From NCBI GenBank assembly GCA_964607135.1, contig CAZSIV010000011.1:3286-67285 (forward strand): a stretch of DNA of 64,000 nt, given 5' to 3'. The notes beneath the pieces were generated by a model. That model saw only the letters and a list, made by a program, of their open reading frames with translations, had not been told where the DNA came from and ran no database searches. This document shows, one piece after another, positions 13,488 to 21,206 of this stretch. The first letter of the stretch is position 1. Every line of letters begins with the position of its first letter. The translations under genes were made by a program, and so were the position numbers. The stretch comes from Metaruminococcus_A sp964607135. Its GTDB lineage: Bacteria; Bacillota; Clostridia; Oscillospirales; Ruminococcaceae.

Positions 13488-14819
13488 TTAGATAATGCCC
13501 TGGGCGAGCATGGTATCCGCGACTTTTTTGAATCCGGCAATGTTGGCGCCGACAACGAAGTTGTCCTCGGCGTCGAACTCTTTTGCGGCGGCGGACATGT
13601 TCCGGTAAATGTTGACCATAATATTTTTGAGCCGCTCGTCGACTTCTTCCGCAGTCCAGCTCAGGCGGAGGCTGTTCTGGCTCATCTCGAGTGCGGAGGT
13701 CGCAACGCCGCCGGCATTTGCAGCCTTGCCGGGCGCAAAGAGCACCTTATTTGCGAGGAACACGTTGGTCGCTTCGATGGTAGACGGCATGTTGGCGCCC
13801 TCTGCAACGGCGATGACGCCGTTTTTCACCAGGGCGTTGGCATCGTCTTCGTTGAGCTCATTCTGGGTCGCGCAGGGGAACGCCAGGTCGCATTTGATCC
13901 CCCAGATTCCTTTTCCTTCGGTGTATTTCGCGTTCGGGCGGTAGGAGAGATAATCCTTTACGCGGCCGCGTTTGACTTCTTTGATCTCTTTGATCGCCGC
14001 GAGGTCGATCCCTTCTTCGTCATAGATATAGCCGTTTGAATCGCTCATGGCGACGACCTTTGCACCGAGCTGCTGGAGCTTCTGAACCGCATAGGTTGCG
14101 ACATTGCCGGAACCGGAGACGACAGCGGTTTTGCCTGCGATCTCGATGCCGTGGTCTTTGAGCATCTCCTCGGTGAGATAGATCAAGCCGTAGCCGGTCG
14201 CCTCGGTGCGGATTAAGGAGCCGCCGTAGGTCAGGCCCTTGCCGGTGAGAACACCCTCATACAGGTTTTTGAGCCGTTTGTACTGGCCGAACATAAAGCC
14301 GATTTCCCGTCCGCCAACGCCGATATCGCCGGCCGGAACGTCGGTGTCCGCCCCGATGTGCCGGGAAAGCTCGGTCATGAAGCTCTGGCAGAAGGCCATG
14401 ACCTCGCGGTCGGATTTGCCTTTCGGGTCAAAATCGGAGCCGCCTTTGCCGCCGCCGATCGGCAGGCCGGTCAGGGAGTTTTTGAAAATCTGCTCAAAGC
14501 CGAGAAACTTGATGATCCCCAGGTTGACGGAGGGATGGAACCGCAGACCGCCCTTATAAGGGCCGATGGCGCTGTTGAACTGGACGCGGTAGCCTTTGTT
14601 GACCCGTACCTTGCCGTTATCGTCCACCCACGGGACACGGAACATGATGATCCGCTCCGGCTCGACCAAGCGCTCCAAAAGGGAAACCTCCTGGTATTTC
14701 GGATTTTTTTCCACCACTGGGGCAATGGAATTCAAAACCTCAGTAGCAGCCTGATGGAACTCCGGCTGGCCGGGATTTTTGGCGATCAGGTCGTTTAATA
14801 CGTCTTGTACGTAGGACAT
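13488..14819 (-). CDS. gdhA: Glutamate dehydrogenase, hexameric (probably NADP-specific)
   Basis: The protein is 443 residues, the usual size for the hexameric bacterial enzyme of about 445-450. It converts 2-oxoglutarate plus ammonia to glutamate. The glutamate-binding region has GPYKGGLRFHPSVNLG and GGGKGGSDFDPKGKSD, with the catalytic Lys in PIGGGKGG and the Asp in VPAGDIGVG. The dinucleotide-binding domain has TAVVSGSGNVATYA. The frame can be read from 14897, but ATG 14819 is chosen because AGGAGG precedes it and the protein begins there in relatives (MSYVQDVLN). It is monocistronic, with its own terminator. Confidence 0.96.
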   Translation of the reverse strand: MSYVQDVLNDLIAKNPGQPEFHQAATEVLNSIAPVVEKNPKYQEVSLLERLVEPERIIMFRVPWVDDNGKVRVNKGYRVQFNSAIGPYKGGLRFHPSVNLGIIKFLGFEQIFKNSLTGLPIGGGKGGSDFDPKGKSDREVMAFCQSFMTELSRHIGADTDVPAGDIGVGGREIGFMFGQYKRLKNLYEGVLTGKGLTYGGSLIRTEATGYGLIYLTEEMLKDHGIEIAGKTAVVSGSGNVATYAVQKLQQLGAKVVAMSDSNGYIYDEEGIDLAAIKEIKEVKRGRVKDYLSYRPNAKYTEGKGIWGIKCDLAFPCATQNELNEDDANALVKNGVIAVAEGANMPSTIEATNVFLANKVLFAPGKAANAGGVATSALEMSQNSLRLSWTAEEVDERLKNIMVNIYRNMSAAAKEFDAEDNFVVGANIAGFKKVADTMLAQGII

Positions 14820-15103
14820 GATGTTAGCCTCCTTATTAATTAGAACGCTCTTTCGATCACCACGGCAAAGCGCCGCGCCCAGAGCTGTTAGCTCCATTAT
14901 AAATCATTTTCCCCTCAAAAACAATAGAAATTTCGAATTTTTTGCAAGTTCGGAAATAAAAAGTTGCAAAATTTTATTTTTATCACAGGCGGATGAAAGC
15001 CCGGTCCGGCGGCATACTATACAGATTCCTGTTTAATAAAGGAGACAATTCTGAATGAAATATTAATTTTTGGTTTGTTTTGGGCGCAAACAACTGAAAA
15101 TTG
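14820..15103. other. Divergent intergenic region between gdhA and glyS
   Basis: No gene is seen. It is AT-rich (14900-15000) and must hold the gdhA promoter. No hexamer pair was clear enough to annotate on the minus strand. Confidence 0.5.
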
Positions 15104-15132
15104 TTGACGAAAACCCAAGAATGCTTTAAACT
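15104..15132 (+). promoter_or_regulatory. Promoter of glyS
   Basis: TTGACG (15104-15109), a 17-base spacer and TAAACT (15127-15132) form a good sigma-A promoter. The leader is about 130 nt long and contains a hairpin at 15218-15252. No T-box consensus sequence is visible. Confidence 0.75.
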
Positions 15133-15217
15133 AATAGAGTTATAGGCACGGAAAAATATCCCTCGGTTGGAAGGGCCTTTCTTTTGCCGGTATACCTTAA
15201 TATAAAGATCAATGAAT

Positions 15218-15252
15218 CCGCGCTCCTTGTGCAGCCGGTACAAGAATCGCGG
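15218..15252 (+). promoter_or_regulatory. Interrupted hairpin in the glyS leader
   Basis: CCGCG pairs with CGCGG and TTGT with ACAA across small internal loops, 18 bp before the glyS start codon. There is no U-run. It may influence translation of glyS; a T-box was looked for and not found. Confidence 0.4.
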
Positions 15253-15270
15253 GTGTTATGGAGGACAGAT

Positions 15271-16656
15271 ATGCTGAAAAACAGTGAAAAGACGATGGAA
15301 AAAATCGTGGCGCTCTGTAAAAACAGGGGGTTTGTCTACGCCGGAAGCGAGATCTACGGCGGGCTTTCCAACACCTGGGACTACGGCCCGCTCGGCGTCG
15401 AATTCAAAAACAACGTCAAACGCGCCTGGTGGAAGAAGTTTATCCAGGAGTCTCCTTATAATGTGGGGCTGGATTCCGCGCTGCTGATGAACCCGCAGGT
15501 CTGGGTCGCCTCCGGCCATGTAGGCGGTTTTTCCGACCCGCTGATGGACTGCCGGGACTGCAAGACCCGCCACCGCGCCGACCAGCTGATCGAGGCGCAG
15601 ACCGGTGTTGCCCCCAATGGCTGGTCTGACGGGCAGATGCTCGACTTTATCAAAGAAAAAGGGGTTTCCTGCCCGAACTGCGGCAGTAAAAACTTCACCG
15701 ATATCCGTAAATTCAACCTGATGTTTAAGACCTTCCAGGGCGTCACGGAGGATGCGAAGAACGAAATCTACCTGAGGCCCGAAACGGCGCAGGGGATTTT
15801 TGTAAATTTTGCAAATGTCCAGCGGACCACCCGCAAAAAAGTCCCCTTCGGGATCGGGCAGGTGGGCAAGTCGTTCCGCAACGAGATCACGCCCGGGAAC
15901 TTCACCTTCCGCACCCGGGAATTCGAGCAGATGGAGCTCGAGTTCTTCTGCAAGCCCGGAACTGATTTAGAGTGGTTTCAGTACTGGAAAGACGCCTGCA
16001 AAAACTGGCTGCTCTCCCTCGGGATCAGGGAGGAGAATATCCGGCTGCGCGACCACGAGCAGGAGGAGCTTTCCCACTATTCCAATGCGACGACCGATAT
16101 CGAGTTCGTCTTTCCGTTCGGCTGGGGCGAGCTTTGGGGGATCGCCGACCGGACGGATTTCGACCTGACCCAGCACATCAACCACAGCGGCAAAGCGCTG
16201 GATTATTTTGACCCTGAAACCAACGAGCGGTATGTTCCTTATGTCGTAGAGCCATCCCTCGGCGCAGACCGCGTGGCGCTCGCCTTCCTCTGCGACGCTT
16301 ATGACGAGGAGGTCGTGGACGAGGCAAAGAACGACGTGCGGACGGTTCTCCGTCTCCACCCGGCGCTTGCGCCCTTCAAGGCCTGCGTCCTGCCGCTTTC
16401 CAAAAAGCTTTCGGAAAAGGCGGGGGAGATTTACGCGGAGCTTGCAAAGGATTATACGGTCGATTACGACGAATCCGGCTCGATCGGCAAACGGTACCGC
16501 CGCCAGGATGAGATCGGCACCCCGTTTTGCATCACGGTCGATTTTGAAACAGAGGGCGACGGCTGCGTGACGGTCCGCGACCGCGACACGATGGAGCAGG
16601 AGCGTATCCCGGTATCCGGGCTGAAAGACTACATCGCGCAGCGCATTGCGTTTTAG
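15271..16656 (+). CDS. glyS: Glycyl-tRNA synthetase (alpha2 type)
   Basis: The 461-residue enzyme is the single-chain class II form (glyQS type) that charges tRNA-Gly. Motif 1 region FVYAGSEIYGGLSNTWDYG, motif 2 SFRNEITPGN followed by RTREFEQMELE, and motif 3 PSLGADRVALAFL are all present. An anticodon-binding domain fills the last 120 residues (CVLPLSKKL ... SIGKRYRRQDEIGTPF). A zinc site is suggested by CRDC and CPNC. The start is ATG 15271, behind GGAGG, and not the earlier in-frame ATG at 15184, whose 29 extra residues are not conserved in type. The rhamnose genes follow 20 bp downstream, perhaps by read-through. Confidence 0.97.
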   Translation: MLKNSEKTMEKIVALCKNRGFVYAGSEIYGGLSNTWDYGPLGVEFKNNVKRAWWKKFIQESPYNVGLDSALLMNPQVWVASGHVGGFSDPLMDCRDCKTRHRADQLIEAQTGVAPNGWSDGQMLDFIKEKGVSCPNCGSKNFTDIRKFNLMFKTFQGVTEDAKNEIYLRPETAQGIFVNFANVQRTTRKKVPFGIGQVGKSFRNEITPGNFTFRTREFEQMELEFFCKPGTDLEWFQYWKDACKNWLLSLGIREENIRLRDHEQEELSHYSNATTDIEFVFPFGWGELWGIADRTDFDLTQHINHSGKALDYFDPETNERYVPYVVEPSLGADRVALAFLCDAYDEEVVDEAKNDVRTVLRLHPALAPFKACVLPLSKKLSEKAGEIYAELAKDYTVDYDESGSIGKRYRRQDEIGTPFCITVDFETEGDGCVTVRDRDTMEQERIPVSGLKDYIAQRIAF

Positions 16657-16676
16657 TGAAAAGGAGGAAAGCTGGA

Positions 16677-17555
16677 ATGAAAGGGATTATCCTTGCGGGG
16701 GGAGCGGGAACGAGGCTGTACCCATCCACCATCGCCTGTTCGAAGCAGATCCTCACCGTTTACGACAAACCGATGATCTATTACCCGCTCTCCACCCTGA
16801 TGCTCGCCGGAATCGAGGAGGTGCTGGTCATCTCCACCCCGCGCGACCTGCCGATGTTCGAGGAGCTTTTAGGAGACGGGAGCCAGTTTGGGATGCGGTT
16901 TTCTTATAAAGTGCAGACCGAGCCCCGCGGCCTTGCGGATGCGTTCATCCTCGGGGAGGAATTTATTGGAAAAGACAATGTCTGCCTGGTTTTGGGGGAT
17001 AATATCTTTTACGGTTACGGCTTTTCGGAGCGGCTCAAGGCGGCCGCGTCCCGCAGGACGGGGGCGACGATTTTCGGCTATCACGTCAGCAACCCGACCG
17101 ATTTCGGCGTAGTCGACTTTGACGAGGACTGGAACGTCCTTTCCATCGAGGAAAAGCCGGAAGTTCCGAAGTCGAATTACGCGGTGCCGGGGTTGTATTT
17201 TTACGATAACCGGGTGGTTGAAATCGCGAAGAACGTCAAGCCCTCCGCCCGCGGCGAGATCGAGATCACCAGCGTCAACAACGCCTATCTCGAGCGGGGC
17301 GAGCTGAAGGTGGAGCTGTTCGGCCGCGGCATGGCCTGGCTGGATACCGGCAACCACCGCGCGATGCTCGCCGCCGCCAATTTTATCGAGGCGGTGCAGA
17401 CCAGACAGGGACTTTACGTCGCCTGCCTGGAGGAAATCGCCTACCGGAACGGCTTTATCAATAAAGAACAGCTGCTAAAGCAGGCGGATCGGCTCAAAAC
17501 GACCGAATACGGCCAGTACTTGTACCAAATTGCTGAGACTGTAAAAGTAAAATAG
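16677..17555 (+). CDS. rfbA: Glucose-1-phosphate thymidylyltransferase
   Basis: The 292-residue enzyme makes dTDP-glucose from dTTP and glucose-1-phosphate, the first step of dTDP-L-rhamnose synthesis. It begins MKGIILAGGAGTRLYPST, the nucleotidyltransferase signature loop. It continues with LVLGDNIFYGYGF, FGYHVSNPTDFGVV and the active-site Lys in IEEKPEVPKSNYAV. The length is normal. ATG 16677 is chosen because AGGAGG precedes it. It leads the cluster rfbA-rfbD-rfbB, separated by 12 and 50 bp; rfbC (epimerase) is absent from the window. Confidence 0.97.
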   Translation: MKGIILAGGAGTRLYPSTIACSKQILTVYDKPMIYYPLSTLMLAGIEEVLVISTPRDLPMFEELLGDGSQFGMRFSYKVQTEPRGLADAFILGEEFIGKDNVCLVLGDNIFYGYGFSERLKAAASRRTGATIFGYHVSNPTDFGVVDFDEDWNVLSIEEKPEVPKSNYAVPGLYFYDNRVVEIAKNVKPSARGEIEITSVNNAYLERGELKVELFGRGMAWLDTGNHRAMLAAANFIEAVQTRQGLYVACLEEIAYRNGFINKEQLLKQADRLKTTEYGQYLYQIAETVKVK

Positions 17556-17567
17556 CGGAGGCAGAGG

Positions 17568-18449
17568 ATGAATATTCTGATTACCGGCTGCAACGGGCAG
17601 CTTGGGAGCGAACTTGCAAAAAATCTGAAAGATGGGTACACCGAACTCGGGCCTGTCCCGGAAGCGCTCCGGAACGCGCAGACGGTCTGCGTCGACATCC
17701 AGGAGATGGACATCACAGATTATGACGCAGTTGTCGACCTGGTCGAAGAGCTGGAGCTCGATGTGATCATAAACTGCGCGGCCTATACCAATGTAAACGG
17801 CTGCGAAACCGATTCGGACGCGGCCTTCCGCGTCAACGCCATTGGCGCGCGGAATCTCGCTATGGCGGCGGAGCGGTTCGGGGCGAAGCTCATCCACGTC
17901 TCCACCGACTATGTCTTTGCGGGGGACGGTTCTGTCCCCTACACCGAATGGGATCTCTGTGATCCGCAGAGCGTTTACGGGAAGACGAAATATCTGGGCG
18001 AGCAGTATGTCCGCGACTTCTGCTCCCGGTACTTTATCGTCCGCACCGCCTGGCTTTACGGCTATGTCGGAAACAACTTTGTCAAGACCATGCTGCGGCT
18101 CGCACGGGAGAAGGGCGGGGCGAAGGTGGTGGCCGACCAGCGCGGCAACCCGACCAATGCGGCCGATCTCGCCCACCACATCCTCAAGCTCGCCGCGACC
18201 GAGCAGTACGGCATCTATCACTGTACCGGGGGGGGGGAATGCAGCTGGTACGATTTCGCCTCCAAAATCGTGGAGTACGCCGGAATCCCGGCGGCGATCA
18301 CCCCCTGTACGACGGAGGAATATCCCACCCCGGCAAAACGCCCGGCCTATTCATCCCTCGACAACCGGATGCTCCGGAACACCGTCGGGGACGAGATGCG
18401 GGAATGGCAGGATGCACTCAAGTGCTATCTTGAACATCTGGAAGGCTGA
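17568..18449 (+). CDS. rfbD: dTDP-4-dehydrorhamnose reductase
   Basis: The 293-residue short-chain reductase performs the last step of dTDP-L-rhamnose synthesis. The NAD(P)-binding motif is at the N-terminus (MNILITGCNGQLGSEL). The catalytic YxxxK is in PQSVYGKTKYLGEQ, and VSTDYVFAGDG is the family's typical loop. GGAGG precedes ATG 17568. It is part of the rfbA-rfbD-rfbB operon. A run of nine G bases at 18230-18238 inside the gene is a possible slippage site, but the frame is intact here. Confidence 0.96.
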   Translation: MNILITGCNGQLGSELAKNLKDGYTELGPVPEALRNAQTVCVDIQEMDITDYDAVVDLVEELELDVIINCAAYTNVNGCETDSDAAFRVNAIGARNLAMAAERFGAKLIHVSTDYVFAGDGSVPYTEWDLCDPQSVYGKTKYLGEQYVRDFCSRYFIVRTAWLYGYVGNNFVKTMLRLAREKGGAKVVADQRGNPTNAADLAHHILKLAATEQYGIYHCTGGGECSWYDFASKIVEYAGIPAAITPCTTEEYPTPAKRPAYSSLDNRMLRNTVGDEMREWQDALKCYLEHLEG

Positions 18450-18499
18450 ACGGCCTTTTTAAAACGATAAAAACTGCAAAGCGAAAAAGGAGCAGAGAG

Positions 18500-19558
18500 A
18501 TGAAAACCTATCTGGTAACAGGCGGCGCCGGCTTTATCGGCTCCAATTTTATCCTTTATATGCTGGAGAAATACAACGACGTCAAGCTGGTCAATCTGGA
18601 CAAGCTGACCTATGCGGGCAACCTCGAGAATCTGAAGGCGGTGGAGAACCATCCGAATTACGTCTTTGTCCAGGGGGATATCTGCGACCGCGCTGCGGTC
18701 GAGGCCCTGTTCAAGCAGTATGATTTTGATTATGTGGTCAATTTTGCGGCGGAAAGCCATGTGGACCGCTCGATCAGTGACCCCGAGATCTTTGTGAAAA
18801 CAAACGTCCTCGGCACGGTCAACCTTCTGAACATCGCAAAAAACGCCTGGCAGATCGGCGACGACACCTATAAAGAAGGGGTGAAGTACCTCCAGGTTTC
18901 CACCGACGAGGTCTACGGCTCTTTGGGAGAAACCGGGTTTTTTATGGAGACCACCCCGCTCGATCCGCACAGTCCCTACTCGTCCTCCAAGGCTTCCGCC
19001 GACCTGTTTGTCAAGGCGTATGGGGACACCTACAAGTTCCCGGTGAACATCACCCGTTGTTCCAACAACTACGGGCCGTACCAGTTCCCGGAAAAGCTGA
19101 TCCCGCTGATGATCCACAACACCCTCGGGCACAAGGACCTGCCGATTTACGGCGACGGGATGCAGATCCGCGACTGGCTCTATGTCGAAGACCACTGCAA
19201 GGCCATCGACATGGTCATCCGGGACGGGAAGCTCGGCGAGGTTTATAATGTGGGCGGGCACAATGAGCGCCCGAATATTTTCATTGTAAAGACCATCATC
19301 GATTATGTGAAGAACAACGTGGACGGGGAAGTCGGGGAGCATATGATGAAATATGTTGCCGACCGGAAAGGCCACGACCGCCGGTATGGGATCGACCCGG
19401 AGAAGATCAAGAACGACCTCGGCTGGTACCCCGAGACAGCGTTTGAGGTGGGGATCGTCAAGACGATCCGGTGGTATCTCGACCATGAGGAATGGATGAA
19501 CCGTGTCACCAGCGGGGCTTATCAGGAGTATTACGAGAAAATGTATGCGAACCGATGA
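18500..19558 (+). CDS. rfbB: dTDP-glucose 4,6-dehydratase
   Basis: The 352-residue extended short-chain dehydrogenase converts dTDP-glucose to dTDP-4-keto-6-deoxyglucose, the second step of the rhamnose pathway. Seen: TGGAGFIGSNFI at the N-terminus, the family signature VSTDEVYGSLGE, the catalytic YSSSKASAD, and RCSNNYGPYQFPEKLIPL. The length is standard. A ribosome binding site AAGGAG precedes ATG 18500. It is the third gene of the rhamnose cluster and is followed by the exporter genes. Confidence 0.97.
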   Translation: MKTYLVTGGAGFIGSNFILYMLEKYNDVKLVNLDKLTYAGNLENLKAVENHPNYVFVQGDICDRAAVEALFKQYDFDYVVNFAAESHVDRSISDPEIFVKTNVLGTVNLLNIAKNAWQIGDDTYKEGVKYLQVSTDEVYGSLGETGFFMETTPLDPHSPYSSSKASADLFVKAYGDTYKFPVNITRCSNNYGPYQFPEKLIPLMIHNTLGHKDLPIYGDGMQIRDWLYVEDHCKAIDMVIRDGKLGEVYNVGGHNERPNIFIVKTIIDYVKNNVDGEVGEHMMKYVADRKGHDRRYGIDPEKIKNDLGWYPETAFEVGIVKTIRWYLDHEEWMNRVTSGAYQEYYEKMYANR

Positions 19559-19567
19559 CCTGTGTCC

Positions 19568-19599
19568 GTTCACACCGGCTTCTGTGAGTCGGTGTGAAC
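19568..19599 (+). repeat. Intercistronic hairpin between rfbB and the exporter permease
   Basis: GTTCACACCG and CGGTGTGAAC pair perfectly (10 bp) across a 12-nt loop. The following bases are GTTCCC, so it lacks the T-run of a terminator. It more likely stabilises or separates the two parts of the transcript. Confidence 0.6.
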
Positions 19600-19639
19600 G
19601 TTCCCGCGTTTGAGCGGTCGGAATGGATTTGGAGGCGGT

Positions 19640-20425
19640 ATGGTTTTGTTGACGGAACTCAAGGAGCTGAAACGGCGCAGCTTTCTTCTCTACTATCTCA
19701 CAGCCCGGGACTTCAAGGTGAAATACCGCCGTTCCGTGCTGGGGATCCTTTGGAGCGTCCTCAACCCTTTGCTGATGATGTTCGTCGTGTCGGCGGTTTT
19801 TTCCTATGTTTTCCGGCAGGATATTAAAAGCTTCCCGGTTTACCTCATCCTGGGCCAGGTGGTCTTCAACTTCCTGTCGGAGTCGACGAATCTGGCGATG
19901 AATTCGGTGCTCGGAGCGGCGCCGCTGATCAAAAAAGTGTATATTCCCAAGTATATCTTCCCGTTTGAAAAGGTGCTCTTTTCATTCGTCAATTTTCTGA
20001 TCTCGTTTATCGCTGTCGCCATCGTCCTGATTATCTATCAGGTTCCGCTGTCGTTTACGGCGTTTTTGCTTCCGTTACTTATGCTCTATCTGTTTCTTTT
20101 CTGTTTGGGAATCGGGCTGCTGCTCTCCTCTGTGGCGGTGCTGTTCCGCGACATCGTCCATCTTTACGGCGTCATTATCACGGCATGGACCTACCTCACG
20201 CCGATCTTTTACCCGGTCACGGCGCTGGAAGGAACCTTTATGCGCCAGGTGATGGAGTTTAACCCGATGTTCCATTACGTCAATTACATGAGGCAGATCA
20301 TCTTGTACCATTCGGTTCCGTCTTTGACCGAAAACCTGATCTGCATCGGGTTCGCCGTCTTGTTTTTGGCGATCGGAGTCTTTGCCTTTAAGAAAAACCA
20401 GGATAAATTTATTCTTTACATTTAA
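19640..20425 (+). CDS. ABC-2 type polysaccharide export permease (Wzm/TagG-like)
   Basis: The 261-residue membrane protein has about six hydrophobic segments. Its N-terminus, RDFKVKYRRSVLGILWSVLNPLLMM, is the hallmark of O-antigen or teichoic acid ABC permeases. It would form the channel that moves a lipid-linked polymer across the membrane, with the ATPase encoded next. ATG 19640 is used because GGAGG lies four to five bases upstream; the frame extends 10 codons further up without a better site. It sits between dTDP-rhamnose synthesis and a RgpF-like protein, so the cargo is probably a rhamnose-containing cell-wall polysaccharide (inference). Confidence 0.9.
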   Translation: MVLLTELKELKRRSFLLYYLTARDFKVKYRRSVLGILWSVLNPLLMMFVVSAVFSYVFRQDIKSFPVYLILGQVVFNFLSESTNLAMNSVLGAAPLIKKVYIPKYIFPFEKVLFSFVNFLISFIAVAIVLIIYQVPLSFTAFLLPLLMLYLFLFCLGIGLLLSSVAVLFRDIVHLYGVIITAWTYLTPIFYPVTALEGTFMRQVMEFNPMFHYVNYMRQIILYHSVPSLTENLICIGFAVLFLAIGVFAFKKNQDKFILYI

Positions 20426-20437
20426 GGGGGTAGGGGC

Positions 20438-21181
20438 GTGCAGGATCATCTGGCAATTAAGGTGGACGGCGTCTCGATGCATTTCAATATGTCCGCGGAG
20501 AAGCTGGACAGCTTGAAGGAGTATTTTATCAAGCTGGTCAAGCGGCAGCTTTTTTTCAAGGATTTTGTCGCGGTCAACAACATTTCGATCGAGATCGAAA
20601 AGGGAGAGGTATTTGGAATCGTCGGAACCAATGGCTCCGGGAAGAGCACGCTGTTAAAGATCATCTCGGGGATTTTGAAGCCGACGAGCGGGTCGGTTGA
20701 AATCAACGGCGTCATCGCGCCGTTGATCGAGCTGGGCGCGGGCTTTGACGGCGACCTGACCGCGCGGGAGAATATTTATTTGAACGGGGCGATCCTCGGG
20801 TACAGAAAGCCCTTTATCGAGGAGCATTTCGACCGGATCGTCGATTTCGCCGAGCTCCGGGACTTTTTAGACATCCCGATCAAGAATTATTCTTCCGGCA
20901 TGGTGGCCCGGATCGCCTTTGCGATTGCGACCATCATCAAGCCGGATATCCTGATTGTAGATGAAATCCTGTCCGTCGGGGACTTCTTGTTCCAGCAGAA
21001 ATGCGAGCAGAGGATCAACGAATTGATGGCGGGCGGGACGACGGTCGTCATCGTCTCCCATTCGATCGAGCAGATCGAGCGTCTTTGCGACCGCGTCCTC
21101 TGGATCGAAAAGGGCGACCAGCGGATGCTCGGCGCGACCGGCGAGGTCTGCGAGGCGTACCGGAATTTGCAACATGCGTAA
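20438..21181 (+). CDS. ABC transporter ATP-binding protein for polysaccharide export (Wzt/TagH-like)
   Basis: The 247-residue ATPase has Walker A GTNGSGKST, the signature NYSSGMVARIAFA, Walker B PDILIVDEILSVGD and the switch His in VIVSHS. The opening FNMSAEKLDSLKEYFIKLVKR and the LIELGAGFDGDLTARENIYLNG stretch are specific to the TagH/Wzt branch. It lacks a C-terminal sugar-binding domain, so it resembles the short form. It starts with GTG at 20438, behind a G-rich site (AAGGGGG), 12 bp after the permease. Confidence 0.93.
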   Translation: MQDHLAIKVDGVSMHFNMSAEKLDSLKEYFIKLVKRQLFFKDFVAVNNISIEIEKGEVFGIVGTNGSGKSTLLKIISGILKPTSGSVEINGVIAPLIELGAGFDGDLTARENIYLNGAILGYRKPFIEEHFDRIVDFAELRDFLDIPIKNYSSGMVARIAFAIATIIKPDILIVDEILSVGDFLFQQKCEQRINELMAGGTTVVIVSHSIEQIERLCDRVLWIEKGDQRMLGATGEVCEAYRNLQHA

Positions 21182-21206
21182 AGGATCGAGGTGCTGAGAA
21201 GCTGCT

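Noticed and set aside
15000..15270. T-box riboswitch upstream of glyS
   Set aside because: The conserved T-box sequence and an antiterminator/terminator pair were looked for and not seen.
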